Below the pieces are notes generated by a model. It saw nothing but the letters and a program-made list of their open reading frames with translations. It was not told where the DNA came from and did not search any database. A DNA stretch of 64,000 nt from Labilithrix sp. (GTDB lineage Bacteria > Myxococcota_A > Polyangia > Polyangiales > Polyangiaceae), in assembly GCA_019637195.1 (NCBI GenBank), contig JAHBWA010000017.1:31012-95011 (forward strand), given 5' to 3'. The stretch's first letter is position 1. Each line of letters begins with the position of its first letter. Shown here piece by piece: positions 42,626 to 54,068 of this stretch. The translations under genes and the position numbers were made by a program.

Positions 42626-45397
42626 GTGCCGCAGGATCGCGCCCATCGCCCGGACATGAGCTCGGGTCCCTCGAGCCACGACGGCGGCGTGCCCTCGCAG
42701 GTCCCCTCGGGATCGATGCCGGACATCCGGAACGGCGGCACGTACTTCCTCGGGCGCTACCGCGTCGTCGACGAGATCGGCATCGGCGGCATGGCGAGCG
42801 TGCACCTCGCGCGCATGGACGGCCCCGGCGGCTTCCAGAAGTGGGTCGCCATCAAGAAGATCCACGCGCACCTCGTCGAGGACGAGTCGTTCGTCCAGAT
42901 GTTCCTCGACGAGGCCCGCGTCGCCGCGCGGATCTCGCACCCGAACGTCGCCACGGTCTTCGACCTCGGAAAGCACGAGGACACGTACTGGATCGCGATG
43001 GAGTACCTCCACGGCGAGCCGCTCCGCGAGGTGATGCGGCGGACCGAGGAGCTCGGGACGGCGATGCCGCCCGAGATCGCCTGCCGTGTCATCGCGGACG
43101 CCGCCGAGGGTCTGCACGCCGCGCACGAGCTGCTCGGCAAGAACGGGGAGAAGCTGAACCTCGTCCACCGCGACGTCACCCCGCACAACTTGTTCGTCAC
43201 GTACGACGGCGTCACGAAGGTCGTCGACTTCGGCATCGCGAAGTTCAGCTCGCGCATGAGCCACACGCGCGCCGGCACGCTGAAGGGCAAGCTCGCGTAC
43301 ATGTCGCCCGAGCAGGTGCACGGCGAGGGCATCGACCGGCGCACCGACATCTTCGCGCTGGGCGTCGTGCTCTGGGAGCTCACGACCGGGCAGCGCCTCT
43401 TCCGGATGGAGAGCGACCTCGACACGCTCGCCAAGGTGCAGGAGTGTAACGTCCCGCGCCCGTCGACCTTGATCCGCGGCTACCCGGTCGACCTCGAGAA
43501 GATCGTGATGAAGGCGCTCGCGAAGAACCGCGGCGAGCGCTTCCGCACCGCGCGCGAGTTCTCCCGCGCGCTCCAGTCGCTCCTGATGCGGCGCGGCCTC
43601 TTCATCGCCTCGGATGAAGTTGCAGCTTACACGCAGTCGGTCTTCACCGACCGCATCCAGAAGCGCGAGGCGCACCTCCGCTGGGCGGCCGAGGTCACGC
43701 AGACGATCAACGTCGACCAGCTGCTGTCGAAGCCGAAGATCGGCCCCGAGTTCACGAACTCGGAGGTGCAGCCGTCGTCGCCGGGGATCGCCGCGGCCAA
43801 GCCCGCGCCGGCGGCCGGCCAACCGCCGAGGCCGGCCGCGGGGATGCCGCCGCCGGGGCCGCAAGGGCAGATGCCGCCCCTCGGGCCGCAGCTCCTGCCC
43901 GACGACGCGAAGGAGACCGGCGCGTCGCTGACGACGCCGCGCGCGCCCGCGCCGATGCCCACGAGCGGACCGCAACGCGGACGCGCCCCTGCCCCGCCGC
44001 GCCCGGCCGCAGGCGCGCCGGCGACGTTGCCGCCGCCGTCGATCGACGAGCCGCATCCGGCCGACGGCGACGGGCCGACGATCCAGGCCGGCCCGATGAT
44101 GGAAGAGGCCCTCGCCGCGCGCGGGATCGGCCTCAGCGAGCCGCCGACCCTGATGGAGATCGCGCCGGAGGATCGCCCGCGCCCGCGCCGCCCCGGGGCC
44201 GCGCACGGCGTCGAGACGATCGAGCCGGAGGACTTCGAAGAGGAGGAGGACGGCGACGCGACGATCGTCGCGAACGCGCGCGAGCCGGGGCACGCACACG
44301 AGAGCGGCCCGGCGTTCCCGCAGCCGCCTCCCGCGGCGGGCCGCAACCCGGGCGCCCCCATGCCGCCGGGCCCGGCTCCGGCGCCGCCGCGGCCGATGCC
44401 GCCGCAGCGCTTCGGCGCGACGGCGGGCATCCCTCAGACCGCTCCGCTCGCGCCGCCGCCGCCGGGCGGCTACGCGCCGTCGTTCACCGGTGAGGTGCCC
44501 TTCGCCGATCCGATGCCGATGTCCGGCCAGACCCCGATGGGGATGCAGCAGCCCGGCTTCGACTACGGCCAGCCGCCGATGCACCTCGGCGACGGTTATC
44601 CACGCCAGGGACCTCACCCGACGGGCCAGAGCGGCGAGTTCATCCATCGAGGCCATCCCTCGAACCGGATGCCGCCGCACCTCGGTCGCGACAACCGCAC
44701 GATGACCGCGCAGCGCTTCAAGCGCCGCCCGCCGATGTGGGTCGTCGCCGCGCTCTCATGCTCGATCGCGCTGCTCATCGCAGGCGTCGTCATCGCGATC
44801 ATCTCGACGACGAGCCCGGGTCCGCGCGCGCAGCAGGGCGGCGCCGCGACCACCGCGACGGCCGGCGCGGTCGCCGGTCCGTTCACCGCGGCGCGCACCG
44901 CGTTCAACAGCGTCGTGTCGGCTGCGCCGCCCGCGCCGACCACCCCGACCGGGATCGCCCCGCCGCCGACGGCGATCGTGCCGCCGCCGCCTGCGCACAC
45001 CGGCGAGCCGAGCGCGGTCGTCACCGCGCCTGCCGTCGTCACGGCTCCGCCGGTCGTCCCCACCGCGCCGCCCGTCCAGCCGACCGCCGCGCCGGCGCCG
45101 GCGCCGACCCCGGCCCCCACCGCGCCACCTGCCACCGCGCGCCCGACCCCCGCGCCGGCTCCGACGCCGAAGAAGTCCACTGCGCTCGGCGCGCTCACCG
45201 TCGTCTGCATGCCGAAGTGCGATCAGATCATCGACAACGGCACGCCCCTCGGACCGGGCCACATCTTCAACCGCCCCGTCCCCTCGGGTCGGCACGCGCT
45301 CGTGCTCTCCGCGCCCAACGGCGTGAAGAAGACCCTCCAGGTCGAGGTCATTCCCGAGCAGACCAAGGAAGTGCGCATCTCGATGGACAAGCCCTGA
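42626..45397 (+). CDS. Ser/Thr protein kinase with PEGA domain
   Basis: Protein of 923 residues; GTG 42626 follows CCAGGAGA. The kinase domain (about 43-325) has the glycine loop IGIGGMASV (51-59), Lys77 ('WVAIKK'), 'HRDVTPHN' with Asp183, DFGIAK with Asp201 and 'MSPEQVHG', so it should be active. Residues 380-700 are a Pro/Ala/Gly-rich linker. One membrane span is near 703-725 ('WVVAALSCSIALLIAGVVIAII'). After another Pro/Ala-rich linker, a PEGA domain (about 855-923) ends the protein outside the membrane. This is a standard myxobacterial receptor-kinase layout. Confidence 0.92.
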   Translation: MPQDRAHRPDMSSGPSSHDGGVPSQVPSGSMPDIRNGGTYFLGRYRVVDEIGIGGMASVHLARMDGPGGFQKWVAIKKIHAHLVEDESFVQMFLDEARVAARISHPNVATVFDLGKHEDTYWIAMEYLHGEPLREVMRRTEELGTAMPPEIACRVIADAAEGLHAAHELLGKNGEKLNLVHRDVTPHNLFVTYDGVTKVVDFGIAKFSSRMSHTRAGTLKGKLAYMSPEQVHGEGIDRRTDIFALGVVLWELTTGQRLFRMESDLDTLAKVQECNVPRPSTLIRGYPVDLEKIVMKALAKNRGERFRTAREFSRALQSLLMRRGLFIASDEVAAYTQSVFTDRIQKREAHLRWAAEVTQTINVDQLLSKPKIGPEFTNSEVQPSSPGIAAAKPAPAAGQPPRPAAGMPPPGPQGQMPPLGPQLLPDDAKETGASLTTPRAPAPMPTSGPQRGRAPAPPRPAAGAPATLPPPSIDEPHPADGDGPTIQAGPMMEEALAARGIGLSEPPTLMEIAPEDRPRPRRPGAAHGVETIEPEDFEEEEDGDATIVANAREPGHAHESGPAFPQPPPAAGRNPGAPMPPGPAPAPPRPMPPQRFGATAGIPQTAPLAPPPPGGYAPSFTGEVPFADPMPMSGQTPMGMQQPGFDYGQPPMHLGDGYPRQGPHPTGQSGEFIHRGHPSNRMPPHLGRDNRTMTAQRFKRRPPMWVVAALSCSIALLIAGVVIAIISTTSPGPRAQQGGAATTATAGAVAGPFTAARTAFNSVVSAAPPAPTTPTGIAPPPTAIVPPPPAHTGEPSAVVTAPAVVTAPPVVPTAPPVQPTAAPAPAPTPAPTAPPATARPTPAPAPTPKKSTALGALTVVCMPKCDQIIDNGTPLGPGHIFNRPVPSGRHALVLSAPNGVKKTLQVEVIPEQTKEVRISMDKP

Positions 45398-45515
45398 GCG
45401 GACGCAGCGCGCCTGCCGCGCGCCGCCCGAACGGGGCTGTTGCCCGAAGCGCTGTCTCGGCCCAGTATTGGGGCGTGGCTTGGCGACCGGCCAGGCCGGC
45501 TTCGTAGCTTCCCCG

Positions 45516-47207
45516 ATGAGGACCGCCCGCGCGTTTGCTCTCTGTCTCGTGCTCGGCGCGGCTTGCAAGGGCAACCGCCAGATCGGGCTCGAGATCACGC
45601 TCCCGAGCGACCTCGTGTCGACGACCGCGTGGTTCGAGGTCGGCGCCTACAAGGACGCGACCTGCGCGGCGGTCGCGCCGATGCTCGGCAACGGCGTGCC
45701 GGAGGGCGCGACGGCGCGCGTCGCGTTCCGCCGAGAAGACGCCGTCGGCCCGAAGTTCGGCGACATCCCGAACGGCAAGTACGCGTTCGCCGCGGTCGCG
45801 CGCGACGAGGACTGCGCCGTGCTCGCGCGGGGCTGCCGCGAGGCGGACGTCGGCGACGTCGACAAGGTGGCGATCCGGATGGACGCGGCCGAGGACGACA
45901 CGGGCCGCTGCGCGGTCGGCGCGTCGTGCCAGGCCGCGAAGTGCGTCCCCGCGAACGACAACACGGATCCGAGCGTCGGCGCGGGCTGCTCGCTCGAGCT
46001 CCTCGGCGCCGGCCCGCTCGTCAACTCCGCGGGCGGCCAGGGGACGCTCGTGAGCTCGCCGGCGATCGTCGCGACGACGACCGGCTTCATGATCGTTTAC
46101 CGCGAGCTCGATCCCAACAGCAACCTCGCGCGCCTCATCCTGCTTCCGCTCGATCCGTCCGGCGGCGCGCTCGGGCCCGAGAAGCCGGGCCTCCCCGAGC
46201 GCTGCGGCAGCTCGGACGAGACCGACGGCGTCGGCCTCGTCGTGAAGGGTGAAGACGCGATGGTCGCCCTCGCGCGCGCGCCGTGCGACGGCAAGCCCGC
46301 GCTCGAGCTGCTCAACTTCAAGACGACGAACGACGACCTCCCAGGCGCTCCGACGATCGGCAAGTTCTTCGTCTCGAGCTCGCCGACGGGCGTACGCGTC
46401 TCGCTCGGCCCGGCCCGCGCGTCCGCGCTCCGGCCCCAGGGCGGCCTCGTCGTCTTCACCGAAGGCGGCGTCGGGCGCATCGCGAGCATGGATCCCGCGA
46501 AGGGCATCGTCGGACCGAACGGCACCTTCGGCGGGACGAGCGGCGTGACCGACGCCTGGGTCAGCGCGAGCGACCGCGTGCTCGCCCTCCTCGCGGCCGG
46601 CGTCGGCGGGCTCCCGGCCGGGGGCGGCGACGCCGGCGCCGACGAGGAGGATCCGGGCGATCCCTCCACCGATCCGACGCTCCGCCTCTTGATGCTCCCG
46701 GTGAACACCGCGGTCGAGTCGATCAACGCGACGACCAACGCGCCGCGCGCGCCGATCACGTTCCCCGGCGAGTGGGGCTCGCTCGCCACGCTCGCGGGCC
46801 GCGTCATCGTGCTCAGCGACGGCAGCGGCCCCGGACGCTCGGTGACGTACCGCGCGTTCGATCTCGGCCGCGACACCCCCGCCGACACGAGCGGCTTCTC
46901 GGTCGAGGGCGCCGGCAAGGTGACCGCCGGCGACGTCACGATCCTCGGAAACCGCGCCTACTTCGCCGCGCTCAAGCAAGGGTCCATCGGGCTCCACGTC
47001 TACGACAACGCGTCGACGACGCTGACGCCGCTGAGCCAGGTGTCGTTCGGCCGCGAGCCGCGCATCTCCGCGATCGGCAACGTCCGCGACGGCCGCATCT
47101 CGGTCGCCGCCACGGCATCGCGCGTCGCGGTCGCGTGGACGACCGCGAAGGTGCTCGGCGGCAACGATCCCGCCGGCGGATACGCCGTGTTCGCCTGCAC
47201 CAACTGA
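45516..47207 (+). CDS. Large putative lipoprotein, beta-propeller-like
   Basis: Protein of 563 residues, ATG start. The signal peptide ends in lipobox LGAAC (Cys about 17). Residues 25-125 resemble an Ig-like or carbohydrate-binding sandwich with Cys residues. From about 150 there are repeated strand groups ('GFMIVYRELDPNSNLARLILLPLDP', 'GLVVFTEGGVGRIASMDP', 'GRVIVLSDGSGPGRSVTYRAFDL') like a seven-bladed propeller. An Asp/Glu/Gly linker interrupts near 380. Function unknown. It ends about 100 bases before a palindromic repeat array. Confidence 0.74.
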   Translation: MRTARAFALCLVLGAACKGNRQIGLEITLPSDLVSTTAWFEVGAYKDATCAAVAPMLGNGVPEGATARVAFRREDAVGPKFGDIPNGKYAFAAVARDEDCAVLARGCREADVGDVDKVAIRMDAAEDDTGRCAVGASCQAAKCVPANDNTDPSVGAGCSLELLGAGPLVNSAGGQGTLVSSPAIVATTTGFMIVYRELDPNSNLARLILLPLDPSGGALGPEKPGLPERCGSSDETDGVGLVVKGEDAMVALARAPCDGKPALELLNFKTTNDDLPGAPTIGKFFVSSSPTGVRVSLGPARASALRPQGGLVVFTEGGVGRIASMDPAKGIVGPNGTFGGTSGVTDAWVSASDRVLALLAAGVGGLPAGGGDAGADEEDPGDPSTDPTLRLLMLPVNTAVESINATTNAPRAPITFPGEWGSLATLAGRVIVLSDGSGPGRSVTYRAFDLGRDTPADTSGFSVEGAGKVTAGDVTILGNRAYFAALKQGSIGLHVYDNASTTLTPLSQVSFGREPRISAIGNVRDGRISVAATASRVAVAWTTAKVLGGNDPAGGYAVFACTN

Positions 47208-47310
47208 GCTGCGAGGACGCGGCGGCCCCGCCCCCCGCGCGCCGCTAACCGCCGTCGCGTCCCGCCCCGACGTCGCGCCGCGCCGACGGCGAGCCGTGGA
47301 CGCAGACGCG

Positions 47311-47450
47311 CGCTCACCTCGTGAACGGCGAGCGGATCACGCGTGACGCGAGCGGATCACGCGTGACGCGAGCGGATCACGCGTGACGCGAGCGGATCAC
47401 GCGTGACGCGCGCGGATCACGCGTGACGGCGGCGGATCACTTCGTGAACG
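47311..47450. repeat. Array of 20-base units carrying the palindrome TCACGCGTGA
   Basis: Four exact 20-base units (AGCGGATCACGCGTGACGCG) start at 47331, 47351, 47371 and 47391; a fifth near-exact unit starts at 47411. Diverged units flank them at 47311 and 47431. Each exact unit contains the 10-base perfect palindrome TCACGCGTGA. The unit at 47431 is the 3' end and stop of the minus-strand gene ending at 47437. The array sits between convergent genes and could form hairpins on either transcript. Confidence 0.9.
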
Positions 47451-49173
47451 GCGGCGGGGAGTAGATCTTCGTGATGTTGGCGCCGCCGACGAACGCGTAA
47501 GAGCCGGCTGTCCCGTAGCCGTAGGCGGTGATCCCGAACGCCTTGTCGCCGGCCATCGCGTGGGGGCCCTCGCTCAGCGCGCAGGTCCGCGTCTCGAACT
47601 CGACGCCGCCGATGACGCCGGCAGGTCGCCGCGCGCAAGACGCCGGGAGCGGGCTACCGTCGATGGTGATCTCGGCGCCCACCGGCATCGCCACGACGAC
47701 GAAGTTCTCGCGCCAGGACTTCGGCACCGAGAAGAGGTAGTTTCGCCGGTACTGATCGATCGCCGGGAAGATCGAGAGCGACGGGTCTCCCTTGAGCGAG
47801 CCCTGGAGCCACTCCTGCGCGACGAGGATCTGCGCGATCGCGATCGGCTCGGTCGACTCGACGATGAAGTCCTTCTGCGCGTAGGTCTCCCTCATCTCGC
47901 CGGGCTCCAGCGTGAACGAGTCGAAGGGCGCCGGCAGGTTCGTCGTCACCGTCGCGCTCGTCGCCACGCCCATGAAGCGGATGATGTCCGGCTCGATCCA
48001 GCCGCCCGTCGAGCGCACGGCGCTGTGCGGGATGACGAAGCGCTTTCCGTACGACTCGACGGGGAAGAGCTGCTCCTCGAGGTGATCGAGGCAGCACGTT
48101 CCGTATTCACCGCTCGGCGGCGTCGGGACGCCGCTCTGGTTGACCGGAGCGGCCGACATCTCGGTGCCGGTGAAGACGGCCACCGGCTTGCTCGCGACGA
48201 CCGTGGAGCCGGTGAAGTCGCCGGGGTTGCCGTGCGACTCGAGGTTGAACACGTCGAACGGGCCGAGCGTGACGGTCACCTCGCCGTCCTTGGCGAGCGC
48301 GGGGAAGCCGGGCGCCTCGAGCGTCGGCGTCGACGTTCGGATCGTGACCGACGTGCCCTCGTGGACGCCGACCACGGTGATGTACGCCCGTCGTACGCCG
48401 GCGAGCGGGACCGGCGCGGGGTAGGCCGTCGGGTAAGCCAAGACGCGATGGACCAGACCGAGGCCGCCGCGGGGGATGAGGAGCGAGCCGTCGTTCGAGA
48501 ACGCCTGCGCGAGCGCGTTCAGCTGATAGACGACGATCGGCGCGGTCGACGTGATGCGGAAGGCGTTCGACGTGATGACGGTCCCAGGCCCCTCGTTCGC
48601 CGCCTGCAAGCTCCCGTCGACCTCCCGCGTCGGCATCACGACGGTCTCGACGTTGCCGCCGGGGATCGCGAGCTTCTTCACGACGGTGAGCTGCCGCGGC
48701 TCTCCGGGCGGCGCGTCGTTCTGCTCGATCGTCACGTCGGCGAGCGAGCCGCCCGGGTTGGCGACGACGACGCCCCACGGCGCGGCCTGGGCGTTGTTGC
48801 CGGGGTCGACGGTCTGGTCGAGATCGACGGCCCAGAACTCGCAACCCACGTTCGAGGGAGACCCCTCGTCGACCGCCTTGCACCCCGACTGGCACGCGCC
48901 GTCGAGGCACGCCTCGTCCGCCCCGACGCACTCGCCGATCTTCTCGCCGACCGCGCCGCCGTCGGCGTCGCAGCGATGGATGTCGAAACCGACGCAGACG
49001 CGGCCGTCGACGCAAGCGCTCTCTCCGCCCAGCCCACCGAGCCCGCCGCTGCCGCCGGGGCCGGCTCCGTTCGGGCCGTCTCGACCGTCGTCGAACCCCT
49101 GGCGGGCGCTGCCGCAAGCGAGCACGATCGAGGCGACGACGACGGCGGACGGGAAAGCTCGAGCGAGGCGCAT
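47437..49173 (-). CDS. IgGFc-binding-domain lipoprotein
   Basis: Protein of 578 residues, ATG 49173. The leader ends in lipobox IVLAC (Cys about 20). A Gly-rich linker and a Cys-rich unit with CxxxxC spacings (53-105) follow. From about residue 110 to the end the sequence fits the IgGFc-binding N-terminal-like domain common in myxobacteria: 'CEFWAVDLDQTVDPGNNAQAAPWGVVVANP', 'ITSTAPIVVYQLNALAQAFSNDGSLLIP', 'PVAVFTGTEMSAAP' and 'DHLEEQLFPVESYGKRFVIP'. It probably acts as a surface adhesin; the domain name reflects similarity to vertebrate proteins, not shown antibody binding. Confidence 0.84.
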   Translation of the reverse strand: MRLARAFPSAVVVASIVLACGSARQGFDDGRDGPNGAGPGGSGGLGGLGGESACVDGRVCVGFDIHRCDADGGAVGEKIGECVGADEACLDGACQSGCKAVDEGSPSNVGCEFWAVDLDQTVDPGNNAQAAPWGVVVANPGGSLADVTIEQNDAPPGEPRQLTVVKKLAIPGGNVETVVMPTREVDGSLQAANEGPGTVITSNAFRITSTAPIVVYQLNALAQAFSNDGSLLIPRGGLGLVHRVLAYPTAYPAPVPLAGVRRAYITVVGVHEGTSVTIRTSTPTLEAPGFPALAKDGEVTVTLGPFDVFNLESHGNPGDFTGSTVVASKPVAVFTGTEMSAAPVNQSGVPTPPSGEYGTCCLDHLEEQLFPVESYGKRFVIPHSAVRSTGGWIEPDIIRFMGVATSATVTTNLPAPFDSFTLEPGEMRETYAQKDFIVESTEPIAIAQILVAQEWLQGSLKGDPSLSIFPAIDQYRRNYLFSVPKSWRENFVVVAMPVGAEITIDGSPLPASCARRPAGVIGGVEFETRTCALSEGPHAMAGDKAFGITAYGYGTAGSYAFVGGANITKIYSPPPFTK

Positions 49174-49298
49174 GGCGGGACGCTCCTAGCGCGACAACGC
49201 TAGGTGCGCCGCCCTTTTTTCGTGCCGAACCCTGAATTTCGAGCGACGCGCCGCCCGCCCGTCTCCGCAGGTCGACGACGGTGCTAAAGCCCGTCGTG

Positions 49299-50648
49299 AT
49301 GCGAACCGTCACGCTCGAGGCGGAGATCGACGAGCTGTCGCCGGGCGGCGCGGGCGTCGCGATCTGCGCGATCGAAGGCGAGCGGCGCGCCGTGTTCGTC
49401 CCGGGCGTCCTCCGCGGCGAGCGCGTGCGCGCCGAGGTCGATCTCGAACGCCGGCCCGCGCGCGGACGCCTGCTCGACGTGCTCGAGCCGAGCGCCGCGC
49501 GCGTGACGCCGCCGTGCGCGCACGTCGACCGATGCGGCGGCTGCGACTGGATGGCCCTCGCGCCCGAGGAGCAGGCGCGGGAGCACGCCGCCATCGTCGG
49601 TCGACTCCTCGGCGTCCCACCGAAGAGCCACCCCGCGGTGCGTGCCCTCGCCTACCGGACCCGCGCGCGCGTCCACGTCGAGGCGAAGCGCGGCCGCGTC
49701 CTCGTCGGGATGTACGCCCGCCGCTCCCACGAGCCGGCGAGCGTGGACACGTGCGTCGTGCTCGATCCGGCGCTCGACCGCGCGCGCGCCGCGCTCGCCG
49801 GATGGCTCGAGGGCGCGGCCGGACGCGGCGAGGCGCAGCTCGCGCTCGGGCAGCCCGGCGAGCCGCGCCGTGCCGTGCTCGATCTCCGCTGGAGCGGCGA
49901 GCTGCCGGGCGCCGTGTTCGGCCGGCTCGAGCGCGCCGCCCTGTCGGGAGAGCTCGGCGGCGCGCGCGTCTTCTCCGGCGGCGCCTCGCTCCCCGGCGGA
50001 CGGCGCGGCGGCAGCGCCGATCCGCGCCTCGCAGCGACGCCGGCGAAGATCGGCGATCCGACGCCGTTCATCGTCGGGGCCGACGACGCGCCGCTCCGCC
50101 TCGCCCCGGGAGGCTTCTCGCAGGCGACCGAGGCGGGCAACGCGCAGCTCGCTCGTCGCGTCGGCGACCTGGCGCGCGAGCTCGCCGACGGTCCGTGCGT
50201 CGAGCTGTACGCAGGCGCGGGCAACCTCACGGTGCTCCTCGCGCGCGATCGCGAGGTCGTGGCGGTCGAGCAAGATCACGACGCCTGCGAGGCCGCGCGC
50301 GCGAACCTCGCCGCCCGCGGCCTCACGGCGCGCGTCGTCGAGGCGGACGCGAGCGCCCACGAGATCCCCCGAGCCACGCGCCTCGTCGTGCTCGATCCGC
50401 CGCGTGAGGGCGCGCGCGCCGTCGCCGAAGCGCTGGCCGCGCGCGCCGCCAGGGGCCCCACCGGGCGCGCGCCGGCGGTGGTGTACGTCGCGTGCGATCC
50501 GCCGACGCTCGCCCGCGACGCGCGGATCCTGACGACGGCGGGGTACGTCGTCCGCGCGATCGAGACGTTCGAGATGTTCCCGCAGACGAGCCACGTCGAG
50601 ACCGTGGTGGTCTTCGATCCGCCGGGGCGCCCCGGAGCACGCCCGTGA
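49299..50648 (+). CDS. 23S rRNA/tRNA uracil-C5 methyltransferase (TrmA/RlmD family)
   Basis: Protein of 449 residues from ATG 49299 (GTG 49281 also in frame). Residues 5-62 form a TRAM-like RNA-binding domain. An iron-sulfur site is formed by Cys73, Cys79, Cys82 ('CGGCDW') and Cys152. The SAM domain has 'CVELYAGAGNLTVLLA', 'VVLDPPREGA', and the catalytic nucleophile Cys399 in 'YVACDPPTLARD'; the general base Glu is in 'HVETVVVF'. The cluster suggests the RlmD/RlmC branch rather than TrmA. Its stop overlaps the tilS start by four bases, so the RNA-modification genes are coupled. Confidence 0.92.
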   Translation: MRTVTLEAEIDELSPGGAGVAICAIEGERRAVFVPGVLRGERVRAEVDLERRPARGRLLDVLEPSAARVTPPCAHVDRCGGCDWMALAPEEQAREHAAIVGRLLGVPPKSHPAVRALAYRTRARVHVEAKRGRVLVGMYARRSHEPASVDTCVVLDPALDRARAALAGWLEGAAGRGEAQLALGQPGEPRRAVLDLRWSGELPGAVFGRLERAALSGELGGARVFSGGASLPGGRRGGSADPRLAATPAKIGDPTPFIVGADDAPLRLAPGGFSQATEAGNAQLARRVGDLARELADGPCVELYAGAGNLTVLLARDREVVAVEQDHDACEAARANLAARGLTARVVEADASAHEIPRATRLVVLDPPREGARAVAEALAARAARGPTGRAPAVVYVACDPPTLARDARILTTAGYVVRAIETFEMFPQTSHVETVVVFDPPGRPGARP

Positions 50649-51613
50649 CGGCTCCGGCGGAGCGGCCGCCGCGGGCGAAGGGCTCACGACGCGCTTCGCT
50701 CACCACGATCGTGCGCCGCGCGATGACCGGGGAGTGCGCGCTCCCCGCGGGCTCGGCGCTGCTCGTGGCCGTGAGCGGTGGCCCAGACTCGATGGCGCTC
50801 CTCTCCGTCCTCGCGCGCGTCGGTCCGTCGCTCGATCTCACCGTCCACGCGCACGGCGTCGACCACGGCCTCCGGGCCGACGCGGCCCGCGAGCTCGATC
50901 TCGTCGAGGCGTTCGCGCGCTCGATCGGCGTGCCGTTCGCCCGTACGCGCGTCGCGCTCTCCGCGGGCGCGAACCTCCAGGCCCGCGCGCGGGAGCTCCG
51001 CTGGCGAGCCCTGACCGACGCCGCGGCGAGCCTCCGCGCGGCGATCGCCACGGCCCACCACGCCGACGATCGCGCCGAGACCGTGCTGATGCGCCTGCTC
51101 CGCGGCGCCGGCGCACGCGGCCTCGGCGTCCTGCCCCCGCGAGCCCGCGCGCCCGAGGCGCCCTCGATCGCGGTCGTGCGTCCCCTCGTCCGGGCGCGGC
51201 GCGCCGACGTCCTGCTACACATCGAGCGCCACGCCGTACCCTGCGCGCACGATCCGTCGAACGCCGACCCGCGGTACCTCCGCACCGCAGTGCGGCGTGA
51301 CGTCCTCCCTCTGCTCGCCAAGCTCGACCCGAACGTCGTGCGGCACCTCGAAGCGCTCGCGGACGAGCTCGTCAACGCCGAGCCACGTGGTAAGTCGCCG
51401 GAATGGGCGTCCTCTTTGCCGCGCTCCACGCAGGTGGCCATCGCGCGGCTGCAGACGTCCGAGGCGGCGGACGCGCGGGTCTGGTTGCCCGGGGGCCTGA
51501 CGGTGAGCACCGATCCGCGTGCGCGCCTCCGCGCGCGCGACCGCGACGAAGGCGGTCGCCCCCGGGCCCCGGGAGCGCGACCACGTGTTGTCTCCGAGAA
51601 ACCAAGTGGTTAG
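50645..51613 (+). CDS. tilS: tRNA(Ile)-lysidine synthase TilS
   Basis: Protein of 322 residues. It ligates lysine to C34 of the isoleucine tRNA with CAU anticodon. GTG overlaps the preceding stop. PP-loop SGGPDS at 44-49, 'THAHGVDHGLR'-like block and 'HHADDRAETVLMRLLRGAGARGL' near 139-160 are diagnostic. It has the short form with a brief C-terminal region. The ftsH gene follows 236 bases downstream, the order seen in many bacteria. Confidence 0.93.
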   Translation: MTAPAERPPRAKGSRRASLTTIVRRAMTGECALPAGSALLVAVSGGPDSMALLSVLARVGPSLDLTVHAHGVDHGLRADAARELDLVEAFARSIGVPFARTRVALSAGANLQARARELRWRALTDAAASLRAAIATAHHADDRAETVLMRLLRGAGARGLGVLPPRARAPEAPSIAVVRPLVRARRADVLLHIERHAVPCAHDPSNADPRYLRTAVRRDVLPLLAKLDPNVVRHLEALADELVNAEPRGKSPEWASSLPRSTQVAIARLQTSEAADARVWLPGGLTVSTDPRARLRARDRDEGGRPRAPGARPRVVSEKPSG

Positions 51614-51849
51614 CCTGCTCGTGTCCGGTGGCTGACTTCGGCCGGCAGCCGAGGTCGCGCGGCCTCGAATCCGGCGTTCGAGCCACCGGCAGGCATCCCC
51701 GTCCGATCGCGTCCGTCGTGAGGCCCGAGCGAGGAATCCGCGCAGCGTGGACGAGAGCCCGTCTCGGGCCGAAGAAAACACCAACCTCTTGCGAATCCGA
51801 CCCTCGATGGAGGGCATCTGACGTAGTAGCCTAGGAATCTGAGGTCCTC

Positions 51850-53790
<1,941 letters not shown>

Positions 53791-53811
53791 TCCGTCATCT
53801 CCGTCGCTCGC

Positions 53812-53848
53812 GCGGGCTCGCTCTTCGGAGCGAGCCCGCCTGCGTTTT
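53812..53848 (+). terminator. Rho-independent terminator after ftsH
   Basis: A perfect 12-base stem (GCGGGCTCGCTC with GAGCGAGCCCGC) closes on a TTCG tetraloop at 53824-53827 and is followed by CTGCGTTTT. It begins 22 bases after the ftsH stop. The T-tract is short, as is usual at this GC content. Confidence 0.85.
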
Positions 53849-53903
53849 GTGCCCGCACCCAGCGGCGTCTACTCTCTCCCGCCGTGATACATCACGCCGA
53901 AGG

Positions 53904-54060
53904 CCCGACGAGTGAACCGACGTGGACCGAGTCCAGCTCCGCTGGACGGACTCCGCATAGCTCCACGACGCTCCGCGGACACCCGACGAGTGAACCGACG
54001 TGGACCGAGTCCAGCTCCGCTGAACGGAGTCCACGTAGGTCCACGAGGCTCGGCGGAGGC
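53904..54060. repeat. Two 78-base tandem copies upstream of the DUF99 gene
   Basis: A unit beginning CCCGACGAGTGAACCG starts at 53904 and again at 53982. About 45 bases are nearly identical, including GACCGAGTCCAGCTCCGCTG, and the remainder diverges. Within each copy, GGACCGAGTCCAG-like and GGAGTCCACGTAGGTCC-like parts can pair, so the leader RNA may fold. The second copy ends just before the DUF99 start, whose own context (CCGAGTGAAC) resembles the repeat. Confidence 0.8.
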
Positions 54061-54068
54061 CGAGCCGA

